A stretch of DNA of 64,000 nt, from positions 14,618,062-14,682,061 of the forward strand of contig OU612074.1 of assembly GCA_914767715.1 (NCBI GenBank), in the 5' to 3' direction. The position numbers and the translations under genes are program-made. Below the pieces are notes generated by a model. The model ran no database searches. It saw only the letters and a program-made list of their open reading frames with translations, and was not told the origin of the DNA. The DNA is from Membranipora membranacea. Taxonomy: Eukaryota > Bryozoa > Gymnolaemata > Cheilostomatida > Membraniporidae. Positions 46,001 to 61,300 of the stretch are shown one piece after another; position 1 is the stretch's first letter; each line of letters opens with the position of its first letter.

Positions 46001-49000
46001 TTATACAGATGAAAAATGTTTTAAAATTTATTAAAAGCTATCAGAACTTTTTTATAGATTAGCCTGAGAACTTACAGTGAGAACATCGCAGCAGGCTTCA
46101 GTGAGGAAGTCCTCAATGTATAGAGCTATAGCTGTATCAGGACTAGTGGTTATATCCCATACATGACTAAAGTCCTGAGTGTTCTCAGTCTGAGGGTAGA
46201 ACTCTATACTTCCCGTGTCTGTGGTCAGTGTACTGGTGCCTCCGTTTACTACAATATATGTCAAAAACATTAAACACAATCCTTCACATATTTCACATCA
46301 CGGGTGGGCAACCTCAATTTTACTATGTCCACATTTGACGCAGGCCTAACTCAAAGGCCACAATATATATTGCAGACATAAAGTTGGAAGGCAAGGTATT
46401 TTTGACACTGCATATTTTGTCCAGACTAAAACCGCTTTAGTATAAATAAAAACTGTGCTATTTTGCAAGAAAGTGACACCCAGGTACCGGTTTCACAACA
46501 TAGAATCCCCTTTCCCATTAATGGCTTGTACAGGATACTGAACATAATAATGAGGTTGTCTGTCACTCAAAGTTTTATTTACATTCTGTTAATTGTCTTT
46601 TTTTTTGTCTGACAATGAAAAAAACTATATAGGGAAATGGACATTCTGGGAGAGCGGTTGAACAGAAAACTTCCCAACACATTGTCTAATCAATCCTTGT
46701 TGGTGAATGAGCTCTGCCCGTGATCTTATTCTCAAATTATCAACTGCCAAATGAAATGTAGAAATTAGAAGTGAATTTGCTTATATCAAAGACCAAAAGG
46801 GAGGGATATAAGCATAGTAATGGCAGAAATTTGAAAGGCTACACAAGAAATTAACATATGAACTCATATAATCAGTTATTCTGGGTATATAACTACATGA
46901 TATGTTTAGAGTGATGAAAGGAGGGAAGCGCCAAAATAAAGAGAATCAATCTTCCTTCAGCTTAAAGGAATACTTACTTGCTGATCAAATAAAAAAATGA
47001 GAACAGTTGCCACTCTGGTACTAAGTTGCAGAGAGCAGTATTTGGTTTCTCATGATTAAGCGTATACATACATATATATATTAGTTTACATAAATAAGTT
47101 AGATTACTTGAATGGATATAAAACAAAATCTTTGAGCATTCATATTAGTTTTACTTCATATTTAATTGGTAAAATTTGCAAGTTTTCATCTCAGTCCAAA
47201 GACTGAGAAATAGAGGTGCCTCAAGGGTGCAGCCGCCATATTCAGCGCCAAGTTGCTATCAGTTTGAAGGCAGGTCCAACACTTGCGTGTTTGAAGTCAG
47301 ACGCTTTTACCAACTTCCTACTCCATATTAAAAGCATGGGACTAGGTGATTTCCATAGAGATTCTCTTACCGAGGTCAGGGGTTTGAGTTGTTGGTATGA
47401 CATCAGCCTCTGTTACTGAGAGGTCATCTATAGCAAAGTCTCCTCCCCTAAATAACCCTTCAGAGTTACGGGTTCTCTTCGCTGTCACCATGATATAGTA
47501 TTCACCTGATAAAAAAGAATACGATAATTATCAGTCACAATGTGAATACCAGCTCCAAAGCAGATATGGTCTAGATGTAGACTTACAAATAGCACCCATT
47601 ATAACAGTGATAATGGTCATATTAACATAAAACTCACAATTTTTCGTATATACATGGGTCAATCTTATTTCCATGAGCGCGTTATATAACAGCCCATATT
47701 ACTGTGAATTCCAGAAAATTGCATTATGAATTATCTGAATGAACTTTATTTCAATTTGCGATAATGTCTGGATATGAGAACAAGAAAAAAGCTGAAAATA
47801 AAATGCTTGTTGGAAAATAAATTTTCTTTTAGACTACCCTACCCAGTCAGCAAGATGTGGTGATAAACCACTATAAACAATTCAAAATCCCATGGTTTCT
47901 GCGAGAGTCTCAATAAAATCTTATCTTTAACTACGCTGCTGCCTCATATCTCAACTGTGATATTCCCATGGTTATCTGATAGGAAAACAGTCAATTTTAT
48001 GATGAGGTTGTTTCACCAGTTAAAAGCAATGTAGGCTGATTTAAAATAATGTTTACAAATTAATATGACTGACCTTCTTGGTAGAATGTCTCAGATACAG
48101 TTTGCCATTCAGTGTTAGGTGTAAGGTCTGAGGTCCACAGAACTCTCTCTCCGCTCTCAGTCTGTCTCTTCCTACGCCCTGAATCCTCAGGTAACATCAG
48201 GCTGGCAGTGAGAGAACCCAGATTATCTCCATTGGCATGATAAGCAAACTGTAACTTGTGCCAGCCGTAGTGTCGGAATATCGGGCCAACCATGAAAGAG
48301 CCGAGCTCATCATTCTGAAATAGAAGAGATGGCAATCAGGCTATGGAACAATTGTATATCAGGTGTTTGGAGTCGCGCCCCTTCTCTAACTGGCAATGGA
48401 TTACCAGTAGAAAGGGAATTCAAGCAAATGAGAGAAAGTGCGGCCTGTTTGACAACAAAGCTTGTCAAGACATGCTTATCGGAACTCTAACTGAGTAAGT
48501 GATTTATGGAATTTTACTTAAAATTTAACTATTATGTGAGTCTCAAGAACGAACTCGAGCATTGAGAGCGCCGCTAATTTCAAAACGATACAGTCTTGGT
48601 GAGTGGGTTGAGGTAAATATATTGTAAATAAACTCACGTCAATGTATAGTCTTGATAACCTTTGATACCGTGGGAGAAACCTTGATGTTGCTTGGCTTTG
48701 TATAATCATATTGTATATAAGCAACGTTATTCCAACACAGCATAATAGTGCTAGCTTAAGTTAGTGAATAGAAGATAAATCTAAAAGAATTAAATCAAAA
48801 GAACTGAATTTTTATCACACATACCACATTGGCAGAGCTATCCATGAGAAGATAACCGCTGCTCTGTAGCCCGGGAGTGAAGTCCTCCAGTGGACCAGAT
48901 TCAGGGTAGTTAGGAGACTGTCCCATAACCCACATCCACTGATAATCTGTGTCATTCATGATCTCCATATGAGTCATACACTCACTGTCCGTGTTAAATG

Positions 49001-52000
49001 AGCAGATCATGTACCCATATGCTAAAAAAAGATATTGTTGATTGGATGATTCAATGATTAAGTGATTCATCGATTGACAGTTTCAATAATTGATTCACTA
49101 TCACAAGCGATTCAACTGCAGAAAAAAAAGAGATGAATACGCCTTCGTCAAAGACAATTGTGCATTAAGCTGAGTAAACATAATTTTTTGCGAACAATAC
49201 ACATATCACTCTTCTTGGTGGGCGTAGGGAAAGAATCATTCCAAAATCTACTAGTTTCTAATATTTCATTAGATAACTATACACTGTCTATGACAAGCAT
49301 TAGATATAGGTCTCACCCTTCCTCATCACTAAGAAATTATACAGGTAAGACTAAAGAGCTAATCATGTCGAATTCTTCATTGGCTGTCCCTCAACTACCA
49401 AAGAGACCAAATATCAGAGGTATGGCTAGGGAAATCCCATTGATCGTTGAAGAAACTTCCCAAACCAAACTTACAAGCAGGAGTTGTAGCAAAGGTCGTA
49501 GTGACAGGATCAACTCTGGTCCACTCGACTCTCCAACCTTGAAGGTTAGTATCTGTATCTGAGCTGAAGGTCAGGGTCACCTCATTACCGGAGGACTGAT
49601 ACTCAGCACTGATCTCACTCGGTGTACCAGACAGAGCGAAAATAGTCGTGCCTGAATCAACGTCTGTAGCCTGTAGATTAATGAGAAACAATTCATTAAA
49701 GTAAAAACATTTGCAACAGAAGTCTTTCAAGAAATCAATTGTCTCAATGTTGTGGTTTCTCATAACATAGTTTGGATTGTCAAAGAGATATCACTTAATT
49801 ACTTAAAAAACTTTAATAGAAACAATCAAGTTATGTTCAGATTTAGATTGGGAGTCGTCCCCTTAATGTCAGAGGAGAGATAATTCCCATTTATCCATAC
49901 ATTATCTTCCAAACGGAATCAGTTATTTTAATACAACACTTTGAATACCAATCAAATACAGTAGCTTTGTCCAGAAACCAACAAAAGGTGGGTCATTAAG
50001 CTTAATTATGTCTAGCCAAGAGCTTTAATATGATAGAGATATTGACCTAAGACAAATCTTTTAACACAAACAACTCTCAACTTTTGCATCACTTACAGTC
50101 AACATATCTGTATCGAGTTCAGTTTTGAGGTCAGTGACTAGCAGCTGTACAGTAGAGCCCTCTGGTACAGTGATAGTCCAGGTATGTGAGAAATCACTAG
50201 GATAAAGCTGAGGATAATTGGGTGATTCTACTACGCCAGCTGTTCCACTTATCTCAGTTCTCGTACCATCATTGTTTTCTGTAAACATGAAACTTGAATT
50301 TGATTCAGAGGAGCTGCTAAGTGCATTAGTTTAATTACAATTCTAACATAACTCAGCAAGCAAGTATTCCTTTGTCCATTAGCTTTCATTTAAGTGATAA
50401 CATCTTGGGCATGTGCCAATGGCTGACAGGAATACCAATTGAAAGCAGCATTGATTAGCAAGAAAAGAATGCCCTATTTATTATTCTGACACTCGGCCAT
50501 CGTTGCTGCCAGTGGTAGATGCTTTTATACATTTAAATTTCTATAATCTATGACTGGTAGCTCTCATTTGACCATCAAATGATCACAGCATGGGCATGTG
50601 GCGTGGCTGATAGAAATACCAAATTATAAGGACATGGATTAGAATGAAAAGTGTGCGCTATCCTTCTGACACTTGGTGATTGTTGGAAATATAGTACTCT
50701 TGACTGGTGAATTTTAAAATTGGCATGCCACATAGTGGATATCAAGTTTAATCAGCATGATGGCACTCTAGGAAATTAAGTGTTTACATTGTATCAAAAA
50801 TTCGTATTAAAAGTCATGCTTTGTTTGATGAAGCGGTTTTGTTTACCCCTGAGCTAAGCACACAGATACAGCGATACAGAGATATAGGATTTCAGTGATG
50901 CTGGAAAATGGTCTAAAATGAATTCCCTCAGTGAGCGGTCTATGTTAGCTAATCACCCTGAACAGTATATCATTGGTTACATAACGTATACGGTGATAAC
51001 GCAGAGCTTCAAATTTCGTTGACCAGTCACATATGGCTACAATAATACAAACGTTCCGATTGAAATTCAGGCATGAACAGTCTTATATCTAATTTGGTAG
51101 TGAAGTGATTGACAGAGGTGCAACAGTGTCAAGCAAGTGTATCAGTGCCATATGTGTAGTTGTGTACCTGTTGCAGAGCTGGTCGCAGATACGGGGTATA
51201 GTGGCACCGTCCCGCAATCAGTCACAGGAATGCTGATATCATCGATCGCATAGTTACGCCCTCCTGTTGTCGCAGTCCTCTTAGCCTCAAACATTAGACT
51301 GAATCTATCATGATATCTGAATCCCACACTGACGGTGGCTGCCCATCCATTTGTCTCAATATCACTAGACCACAGCTCTCGCAACTTCATACCTACGTCA
51401 GATTAAGTTATTCTAATGATTATTAAACTAAATGGAATTGAGCTTATATCACTTAGTTTAAGTTAGTGAATAGACAAAATGGAATCAAGCGTGTATCAGA
51501 CTTCAATTGGTCTTGGGACGAGTCAGGGTGTTCGTTTGGCTTGCCTTTCTAAATTCATTTATCTAGTGATATCAATATGACCATCATCAAAGAGGTGTAT
51601 GTATGCAACAGATGGCTTTCAAAAACGATACATGCGGCTGCTGGCTTCCAGATAACAGAATAGCAGTGACTAATAGGTCTATCATTTCTGATCTAAAGCG
51701 AGTTAAAATCATATGTGTAAAAAAGAGACTACACTGTACTTTTATACCTATGGTTGAAATGCTAGCGCCTAAGTGTGAATTTGGACCCCTTATTCAAAGG
51801 AAAGCAGTAGGTTACAATTCAAAAATTACATACTAAAGTAAATCCTTTGATAACCAAGGGTCTGCAGAAACTACAACGGTAAAAAATAAAACATACCGGA
51901 GTCAGTTAGAAGCCATAGTCTGAGAGCACCTCCCAGTCCTGATGATATGCTGTGTCGGAACCTAATCCTATGACACGTGTTAGGATTGTATACAAATGAT

Positions 52001-55000
52001 CCTGTCATCAGCTGGGCAACGTCTGTATCAGCCTGTTAATAAAAATCCAACTATAATCTGCGTATTGAAAAGCTATTTATAAAAATCGAAAACTCAGAAT
52101 CTTAGACTATGAATCATAAGCTTACTTAGATACGAATATTGCATCGGGAACCTATAAATATTTTAAGTGACGGAGCGCCCATGAACAGAAGTTCCAAAAT
52201 CTACTGGCGGATTATATGGATAGAGGATCGCTTGCTTTGTACTGTTCTGGTCGATCAAGCGAAATAAATCATCAGCAAATTTTATAAAAATGGCCTTGTG
52301 TGCCAGTGTTTTCGCGAGTATACCTGTTGGTTTGATTGGACATAAGCAAAGCTGCCGGTACCACTGGTAGAGTCAGCAGAGGGTACTCTGTTAATATCGA
52401 CACCTCCGACTCTCTGCCACATAAGTCCGCTATCAGGCTGAGTGAGACCACAGAAACTAGAGTCAAAGTTACAGTCGGACTGTCCAACAGCTGCAAGAGA
52501 AATATTAAATTATATATTATATATTATATTTATCATTATTATAGTATATATTATATTGGATAGAGGAAGCACTAAGTTTGGCATTAAGCGCCATTACATG
52601 TCAGCTTGAGCTACCCTGTAGAAATTAAGCCACTTTTTTTCTGTGGAGATTAGACTGGACAAGATAGGAAACTATCTACGGGTATAGCTAAGCAATCTAG
52701 GTTGATGAAACAGTTGGCCTCGACTAGGAAACATCTTCAGTAACAGATACCACACGTAATAAACAGCTTGCAGCATGATTCTGGGACAAAGCTATGGACA
52801 AAATTAGTATACAAAACACTCAAACTTGATCAACCTTTACACAGGACAATGAGTTTGGTACCCATGTATTCAGTTATACTGCAGTATGAATAAACTTGAC
52901 TAGTAACTAAAAAGTATGTAAGCAAGAGCAGCAGAGGTAGTACTAGTAGAAGTACTAGTAGTAGAACTAGTAGAAGTACTAGTTTTGGTAGCAGTACAGT
53001 TGGGGGTATTACTCACGATGGGGGGTAGTAGAAGGAGGTATAGTCGTAGTAGGTGTTGGTGTAGTAGTGGTGGTAGTGGTGGTAGTAGCTACAATCAGAC
53101 AAACAGACACAGATTATAGAGCTGTGACAATAACTACAAAGTGTTCACACTCAGTCCTGGTCTTCAAACAGAAAAATTAATCAGCCAAGCGTATCGGTCT
53201 AGCTCTACTACATGCTCATGTTCCTGCGAACCCACCAGATCAAAGCCTAAGTAGCAAGAAATCTAATAATTTCAGCTGAGTTAAGAGATAAGAGCTAAGA
53301 GTTAAGCTATGTTGTCTTTTCCTGTACAAAGATCCATTATAAAAAAAACTTCCGCCATTGAAAACTAGTAGCAAGTGAATCAGCGGTTGTACTAAATTTG
53401 CCTTTAAGAGTAAATCATGCACAAAAAATCATAAAAGAGGTAGATTTAGCGATGCATTTGTACCATATCCCATGCCAAGTAGTGACGAGCAAAAGATGCA
53501 TTTACCAGGTTAGAAATGATAATCTGCAAGTTAGAAACAATAAACTCTTTGTTAGAAACAAGAAACTCTGAAAGATAAATTAAAATGTTATCAAAGGCTG
53601 AGAAATAGTCATTGAGGAGAAAGCAGCGAGACTCCTCTCTTCTCACTGCAGGTGATATAAGGGGGGGGGGATCCAGCCAAGCAGACCGCAAACTTTCACA
53701 ACAGCTCTGCTGGGAATTCACAACAGTGCAGCAATATCTAAAAGTGAAGTTGAAACGAAGTGAATCATGGACAATTTGTTATTGAGACAGGTATTAATGA
53801 CAGAACGGGGTGAAGGACAGGAATAACTATCTTTCGTCACTCGGCACCATCAAATCTTACAAGTTGTTGTAGGTGTAGTAGTTGTTGTCGTTGGTGTTGT
53901 AGTGGTTGTTGTAGGTGTTGTACTAGTTGTTGTGGGGGTAGTAGTCGTTGTTGTGGGCGTTGTAGTTGTTGTTGGAGTCGTTGTAGTAGTTGATGTTGTT
54001 GTGGTTGCTATAAAAAAGCTGAATGCAGTGAGCAAATGAAGCGTTAAGCTGATCTAGATGGTGGTGAGGTATTGCATCCAGGAGAAGGTTCAATCAATAT
54101 GGACATCCGATAACAGCATAGCAAAACACATCACACACTATGAATTCATACTTCTATGTTGAAGTTGTGGGTGCATGTTGTCTGAGTGCCAAAGTTGTTT
54201 TGCTCTGATGGGGTATTTGCAATCCACCATCCACCCCTACATGACAAAACAGCCTCGTCACTCAAAGCTTTGGGTGCATGCAGAGAGTTTCACTCCAGGT
54301 GCTAATAAGTCTATGAGAAAGCCACTCCTCACTTAAAGAAAATAATGCTAATTTTGAGAACTGCAACATATCATGTAATCTTTTGACTCACTCCTAAGGC
54401 TAATGTTTATCTAATTTAGCAGTTCATTGCCTAATATGTGGCATAGAGGACAGTGCAAATATCCAGTAGTGTGTAACAGCATGGAGTTAAATTTCAATTA
54501 CAGCCATTCCTGCGAATTCAGCAAAAGCTCACAGACCAAATATGTATGGTAGTTGTTTATAAAGCCACTCAAAAGCAAGTCAGGAACGCGATGCAGCTTC
54601 CCATAAAAAATGGATGAATAATTGTTTTAGTGTCTTACTTGGTGTTGTAGTAGTAGTGGTTGGTGGCTGGGCTGCAAATAAAAAAGGAATGTGATGTTAA
54701 CAAAATATTATAGATACATTGCATGATGGGTAAAGTGTTACAGTCGAGTTACAATCAGAGATTGAAGTGAGTTAGTGACAACTCCTTGACAAATGCACGA
54801 GAGTATTGTATGATGTAAACGTTTGTATGCCAGCAATGAAATGTCCTCTTATAAGCTCAGTCTGAGATTTGACCAGATTAAAATATAGCCTGGGTCAATG
54901 ATACTTGCCTTAGTGGCTTTGATCTTTCCCGACATGGGTTCTGAGAAATTAGATGTGCAAGTTAGAAATAATGCAGAACTGAAATTCTAGCGAAATCATA

Positions 55001-58000
55001 CGGCTTGTAGCCTGACTACTTTTATAAAATAGTATCAACCTGAACTGATGCTTGAATAAAAAAATGTGAGCGCGTGAAAAGATCAGGAATGACCTAGAAG
55101 TCATCAGATTCTTGAAGTCCCGTGCCTATCTGCTAGTTGAAAGGGGTAGTCTACTACTAGTGAAGTGGATTAATGGTTAGTGACACAAACAGCTACGGGT
55201 TACAAACACTACAACAGCATCGGACAAAGCTAACTTACTACTAGGCGTAGTTGTGGGAGTTGTTGTAGTTGTGGGAGTTGTTGTAGTTGTGGGAGTTGTT
55301 GTAGTTGTGGGAGTTGTTGTAGTTGTGGTAGCTGCAAGCAAGCCAAGTGAGCGGTAACTCATACTGCACACAAACCAGATCAAGCACATGCATATGATGA
55401 CAAGGGTTTGGAGTACTTTAAATTATGAGCATTTTGATGTCCTTTTGAGATGAAGGTCAATATATCAAGTGTTGTTATTAGCCCGTAGAGTGTTTTGATT
55501 TCAAATCGAGAAAAGACCTCGCTAGGTCTACCATGCGAAATAGCGCAGTTTTTTGTCATTACACACGGACCAAATCAGTAAGGCTGGCTCCGGTATCAAC
55601 AGCCATGGTTTTTGAAGTGAGATACATGATTATGCTCACATGCATCATAGAACATGACCATGCTGCCACATTGACATTGTGTTGATATTGCCAAATCAAA
55701 GGTGCAAATTTGATATTTTCAAAGTCAAAAACGCTATATCGCAGCGTTTTAAGATAAAAGCTAAGAGCCCACACACAGAGCCAATGATAGATAGATGGGA
55801 GTCTACTACAAGTACAGGTCGATACTTACATGTGATGGTGGACGTAGAAGTTGTAGTGGTTGGTGGTTGGCTAGTAACTGCAAACCAAGCACACCAAATC
55901 GTACAATAAGCAACCAACATACAATGCAAACAGAACAGCACACCAGTGCACCAGTGCAAGCTCTCGGCATAGGACCAACAAAATTCTGAAGTCAGATCTC
56001 TTCTATTCCTGGACCAATCCACACCAAAACTTTTGGCCTTATCCATTCTCTCCATTATCACATTAGGCCTATGTACTGAGTTTATGTTGAAATGAAGTGA
56101 GCTTGCACAGACGCACGTTTTTGGACATTGACAAAGAAGTGAGTCAGAATGGGTGTTTATGTGGTTATGCCCTTCACCACCGAAGTAAGTATGGACAAAG
56201 TTACCATTGAGCAGCACAGCAAATGAGTTCGGAGCATCAGTCAAGCTATGAAGAAGTTAGACGCTTCTCACCTCCACAACTACATTTGGTTAACAAATTG
56301 AGCATGCAATGAGCTTGAGTTATTTAGAGTGAGTACCAGTGCAATAAGTGTAACTTAAAAATGCTCACTTTCTCGTGTGGTTTGTGGACAGCCACAGTCT
56401 TCAATCTCGATGTCATCTAAGGCTATGTCCCCATTGCTGGAACTGGCAGTATATCCAATAAACAGCAGCTAAAAAGAGAGAAATGAGAGCTACAAAGATT
56501 GGAAAGTTGGAATAGTTAGCTTCAGTTCTCAGACTGTTGTGTGGGGACGTCAAGCGCCTCCCTGAGACCTTGTTCTACCAGATAAAGTGTCCAGCACACT
56601 GGGTGATGAATCTAGCAATAGCTAGTTTGATTAGATGTGTGGGGACGTCAAGCGCCTCCCTGAGACCTTGTTCTACCAGATAAAGTGTCCAGCACACTGG
56701 GTGATGAATCTAGCAATAGCTAGTTTGATTAAATGTGTGATCAGTATATATCTGGAAACACCATCGTGATGGATACATGATCTGCAGTAACAGAGAGTAA
56801 AGTCATCAGACCCCGGCCGGGGGGGGGGGGGGCTCATCTGATCTTGATTTTTATCTTGGAATCTCAAACCCAGAAGATTTGTTAAGAAATCAATGGTAAA
56901 TGATAGATAAGGCCAAGGAGTAACAGTCCCCTGTTCCACCTTGGTAAGGCTAACATTAATAAAAGGGATTTGCCTTCTAAATTTACAAGACATTTAATGT
57001 GCTGATCATGCAATTCATAGTGCATTTGTAAAAGTCTAGGTGCAAATAGCCATGTGGATATTTCATCATGCTTCAAAACAGGTTTATAACAAAGACCTTT
57101 TAAGAACCCAACCAATAAAACATAATCACATTGATATGAAGGTCCTAACTACAGCATGCAATGCAAGTTCTGGTGTCACGAACATTTATAAGAGGCTTTT
57201 AAACTTGAATTTAAATCCAAAACCAGACACTATCAATGATCCTATTGACATAGTGAAGTGAACCCTGTTGCTTAACAACCTACCGCAAAATTTTTCTGTC
57301 GTACAAAAAAAGCAATGCGACATGTAAGCGATATGGAACAAACTGTTGATTTAAATCAGCGTATGTCTTTTAATATAATAAAATGGCATCGGTAAGGAAA
57401 TGAAACATCTCTCTGCGATCCAATAATCATTTTGGGAGTTCCACTTTGCAGCCTGTGTTGACATGTCTTTTATTGTTGCCTCAAAAAATCTTCAAGACAG
57501 GCTACAATATAGAATGGCAGCGGACCGAAACCAAGCAAATGTAGTCATTGAGTTTACTCGGTCACATAGTAATACCCCTTATCCATCACACTGAAATACC
57601 TAAAGGGTCGCAGGGGACTTTAGATGCTGCTAAACTCTCTTGTTGAAGTATTTACATAAAATATTAAATTACCTTAAAAACAAGATACAACAAACCCTGC
57701 CTGGTAACAATTCATCGATCAGACAATGGCTAGAAAGGTCACAAGAGACGGTTATTCAACTGGGTATACTGTGCTGTCCCCTTTGATATTCGATTCAAGC
57801 GATCAAACAATGAAAAACAAGTCTTCAAGTTATTCATAGAATTTTAATGTTGCCAAGTTCAGTACACACCAATTTTCACTATCATAAAATCTGTGTCCAG
57901 ATTATGAGCTTGAGGCTGAATAGTATTTTTCCCTCTACACTGTTGATTAAATATCAAAATTAGAACTCCTATAGTAAGTTATAGCCAACTTTTAAAATAG

Positions 58001-58322
58001 CTGGAACTCACAGGAGTGGGTGATCATGGCGGTGGTAGAATGTAAAATTGCTGTGATCCGAATCTATCGGAAAAGGACTGAGAGAGAAAATTTTTCATGA
58101 TCTTATATTGCAGGCAACACCTAACCTTCTTTATTATTTATATCTGTATTGTTTTCACAGCGTCATCAAAAGGCAAAACTTTACAATCCTTTTTCCGTTT
58201 TTATGACTCATTTCAATAATCTCCGCTCATAGTAATCTTTTACCTAATGATAAGCCTTCACTTTTATCGGCACCAGGATATCGGATGAAACAATAAACTT
58301 AAATGTTAAAACTTTATTTTAA

Positions 58323-58362
<40 letters not shown>

Positions 58363-61300
58363 AGTATATATATATATATATATATATATATGTAAGTATG
58401 TATATATATATATTATACAGATATTTACCTCTGTTGGTGCATCTGTATAGAAGGTCCGACGCATATGTTTCCAGGTCGTTGCTGATGTCAGATTGATTGA
58501 GAGCAAAGGTGTATCATATCCCTCCAAGGCCACCTGAGGAAAATGTGTGACAACAGACATTCTGTGAATTTCATCGACATGAGCAGATTTTAATAACGTT
58601 TCTGACAGGGTCATCAAATCCTAATCATGAGTAGTGCCAGGTAGTGAAGGTCTTAAAAGTTTACTTAGCAAGTGCCCACACTGCTTGCAGATTGACAACG
58701 TGATAAGAGTCTCTCTGCAACAGTGCCAATCCCGCTGAAGTCTACTGACTACTGGGCTCAATTGACGCCCCAGGTGTGCTCCGACCTGCCTGCAAACTGA
58801 GAGCAACTTGGCGCCGTATATGGCGGCCGCGCCCTTATGGCACCTGTATTTCTCAGTCTTTGGACAGAGACAAAACCTTGCAATTTTAACCCAAATAACT
58901 GGCGCGATTGACCGAACTACATTTTGCCTATAGAAGCTAACATTTATCCATTTCAAGTGGGGTGACTTTCCAGTTTAGAAATTCAAGTACATTTGAATTA
59001 GTTCAGTTGCTACAGTGCAAACATAACCAACCTGAATGGATTGGTGCACATGCGCAAAGTGGTAAGTGGCTTTTACCATCAAATCTCTTTAAGCAGACTG
59101 GCCCAAAGCGTCAAAAATTGCAAGAAATTGGAGGTTAAGTGTTAATGATTCTGATTTGGTGGGTGTGATACATTTTACACATTTCCAATAGCGAAAATGT
59201 ATATTCTATGTTGCTCTAGTTTAAGCGCTGAAACTGTATCGGGTAACCTGGTAGTCGCATTTCATCATCAACCACTTTCCCAACAATTGGGGAAAGAGGT
59301 TGATCATGAAATGCTACTACCAGCTATCCCGGCACAGCTTGAGTGCCTAAACTCATGTTGTTCAGGCCATATTTTGAGAGTAGTATCTTTGAATTCAGGA
59401 CATTCTCAGGGTCAATCAATCACTTTACCTCAAGCTTGTAGACATCGGATCCGAAGGCGTAATAATAGAAATCCAGATAGAAACATCCGCACTCAGGCCA
59501 GAACCTTCTTGTGCCGAGTACTGCTCTCATCTCGTTCTATATATGAAATTAGTTTATTGATAATTAAAATATACATATAATATGCAGTAGCGCGCATACC
59601 ACTGCACAATATTCACCATGATCCCATGTTGCGATTTCGTAAGGATTTCGGGAGTAATCGCCCCATGGAAATGGCATTAGAGTCAAATTCCGATGGTGTC
59701 GAATGACTTTTTGGCGGCGTGGCTGAGTGGTTAATGCGCTTGCACACAATGCCTTCAAAGGGTATTGCCGCGGTAGATCCGGGCTTGAGTCCCGGCAGGG
59801 GTGGATGTTTTTTATGTTTTTTCCATCATGGAAATCGTTAGCTTTCATAATTCAAAATCGAATTGAACTACAAATTCGAAGCATGGGACCATAGTGATAC
59901 AGGGACGATCACCGAAAATGCCACTGCCAAAAAGTCACTGGTCATAAGGCCACTTTCCAAAATGACACTCCCCAAATGGTCCAATATTGACCCAGATGTA
60001 TCCAAAATTGACTTGGTGGACATTACCACATAGCAAATCATTGATTTTAATGGATGCTATGCTATATACCATACAGATCTGGGTTATTTTGGTACAGACG
60101 ACACTTACCTTAGGTAGAAGAGCACTAGAGGAGTCTATGAGAAGCCAGTACCCACTGTAAGTACCAGTAGTAGTGGCTTGAACCATATCATCTCACACAA
60201 AAACCAAAAGACCTTTGAATTTCATTGAGTGTCATGTTATTTACCTTACAGAACTGTTTTATTTTTCTTACGACATAACTAACCTTAGGTAAAGGAGCAT
60301 TGCTCGAGTCCATGAGAAGCCAGTACCCACTGTTAGTACCAGTAGTATGGTCTGTGTTAGGTCCGGTACCTGAAGTAGTTCTGTCAAACGATTGTCTCTG
60401 CCAGTCAAACTGTGACCCATAGTAAACACTCACCAGACCGCAGAAATTACTCTGTTCAGAAATAAAATAGAGTTTAGAATACCAACAATCACTATGTTCC
60501 CATATGTCAATGTGAGGTTGGTTTTAGGCCCAATCGATACATGGGATTAGCATTTATGCTAACTTGCGAAAGCATTTTTACTCATTTCTTCTTTCGAAGG
60601 TAGGTAACGTTTTGATGCACAAAGCATGTATAAAGCGGCGTAGATAAATTGATAGGGGCGTATGGAATAATAGATTCTGTGCAGGGAGGCCCCGGCCGCG
60701 GGAGATCTCTTAACATTCTTTTTCATCTTGGAAATTGTCACCATTCGACATGGGAGTGGACCACCCATTCGAAGCGTGGAACCATAATGAATGTAGGAAA
60801 GGACTATATGGAATACCATGCTTAGAATTTCTTCAACTGAGATAATTGGCCTTTTGTGTTGACTATTTCTATATAAAACAATGCAAAGTTTGAAGAAAAT
60901 TCTAAAACTTGGGACATCTTCCAAATTTTAGTGACATTTAACTCTTGAATGTATCACGTGAACAATGTAAAAGAGTCAATTTTTGAATTTCATAATTTAG
61001 GACGTTGGCATCCTAGGTCAGCAAATTATAGAAAGTATGAAATATGCCAATTTCTGTATATGGTGTATATGGGAAAATGACTTTGTTAGTTTGTTGTAGG
61101 TTTTGGTTCCGAAACAAAACATGTATCTGCCAAGTTAGGTAGTCCGTCAATACCGGAGTGTTTTTGCTACTCAAAGTTGCATCTTGCACACCAAACCTGA
61201 TAAAACAGCACACTGGTATTTATTTTATTACTCGGTTTGCTAAATCCACATGGTGAGTTATGCTGCTGAGCTGATATATCAGGGATTATTTCGAAATCAG

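Noticed and set aside
59713-59804. Functional tRNA gene
   Set aside because: The 5' GGCGGCG does not pair with the 3' side, and the spacer between D arm and anticodon arm is irregular.
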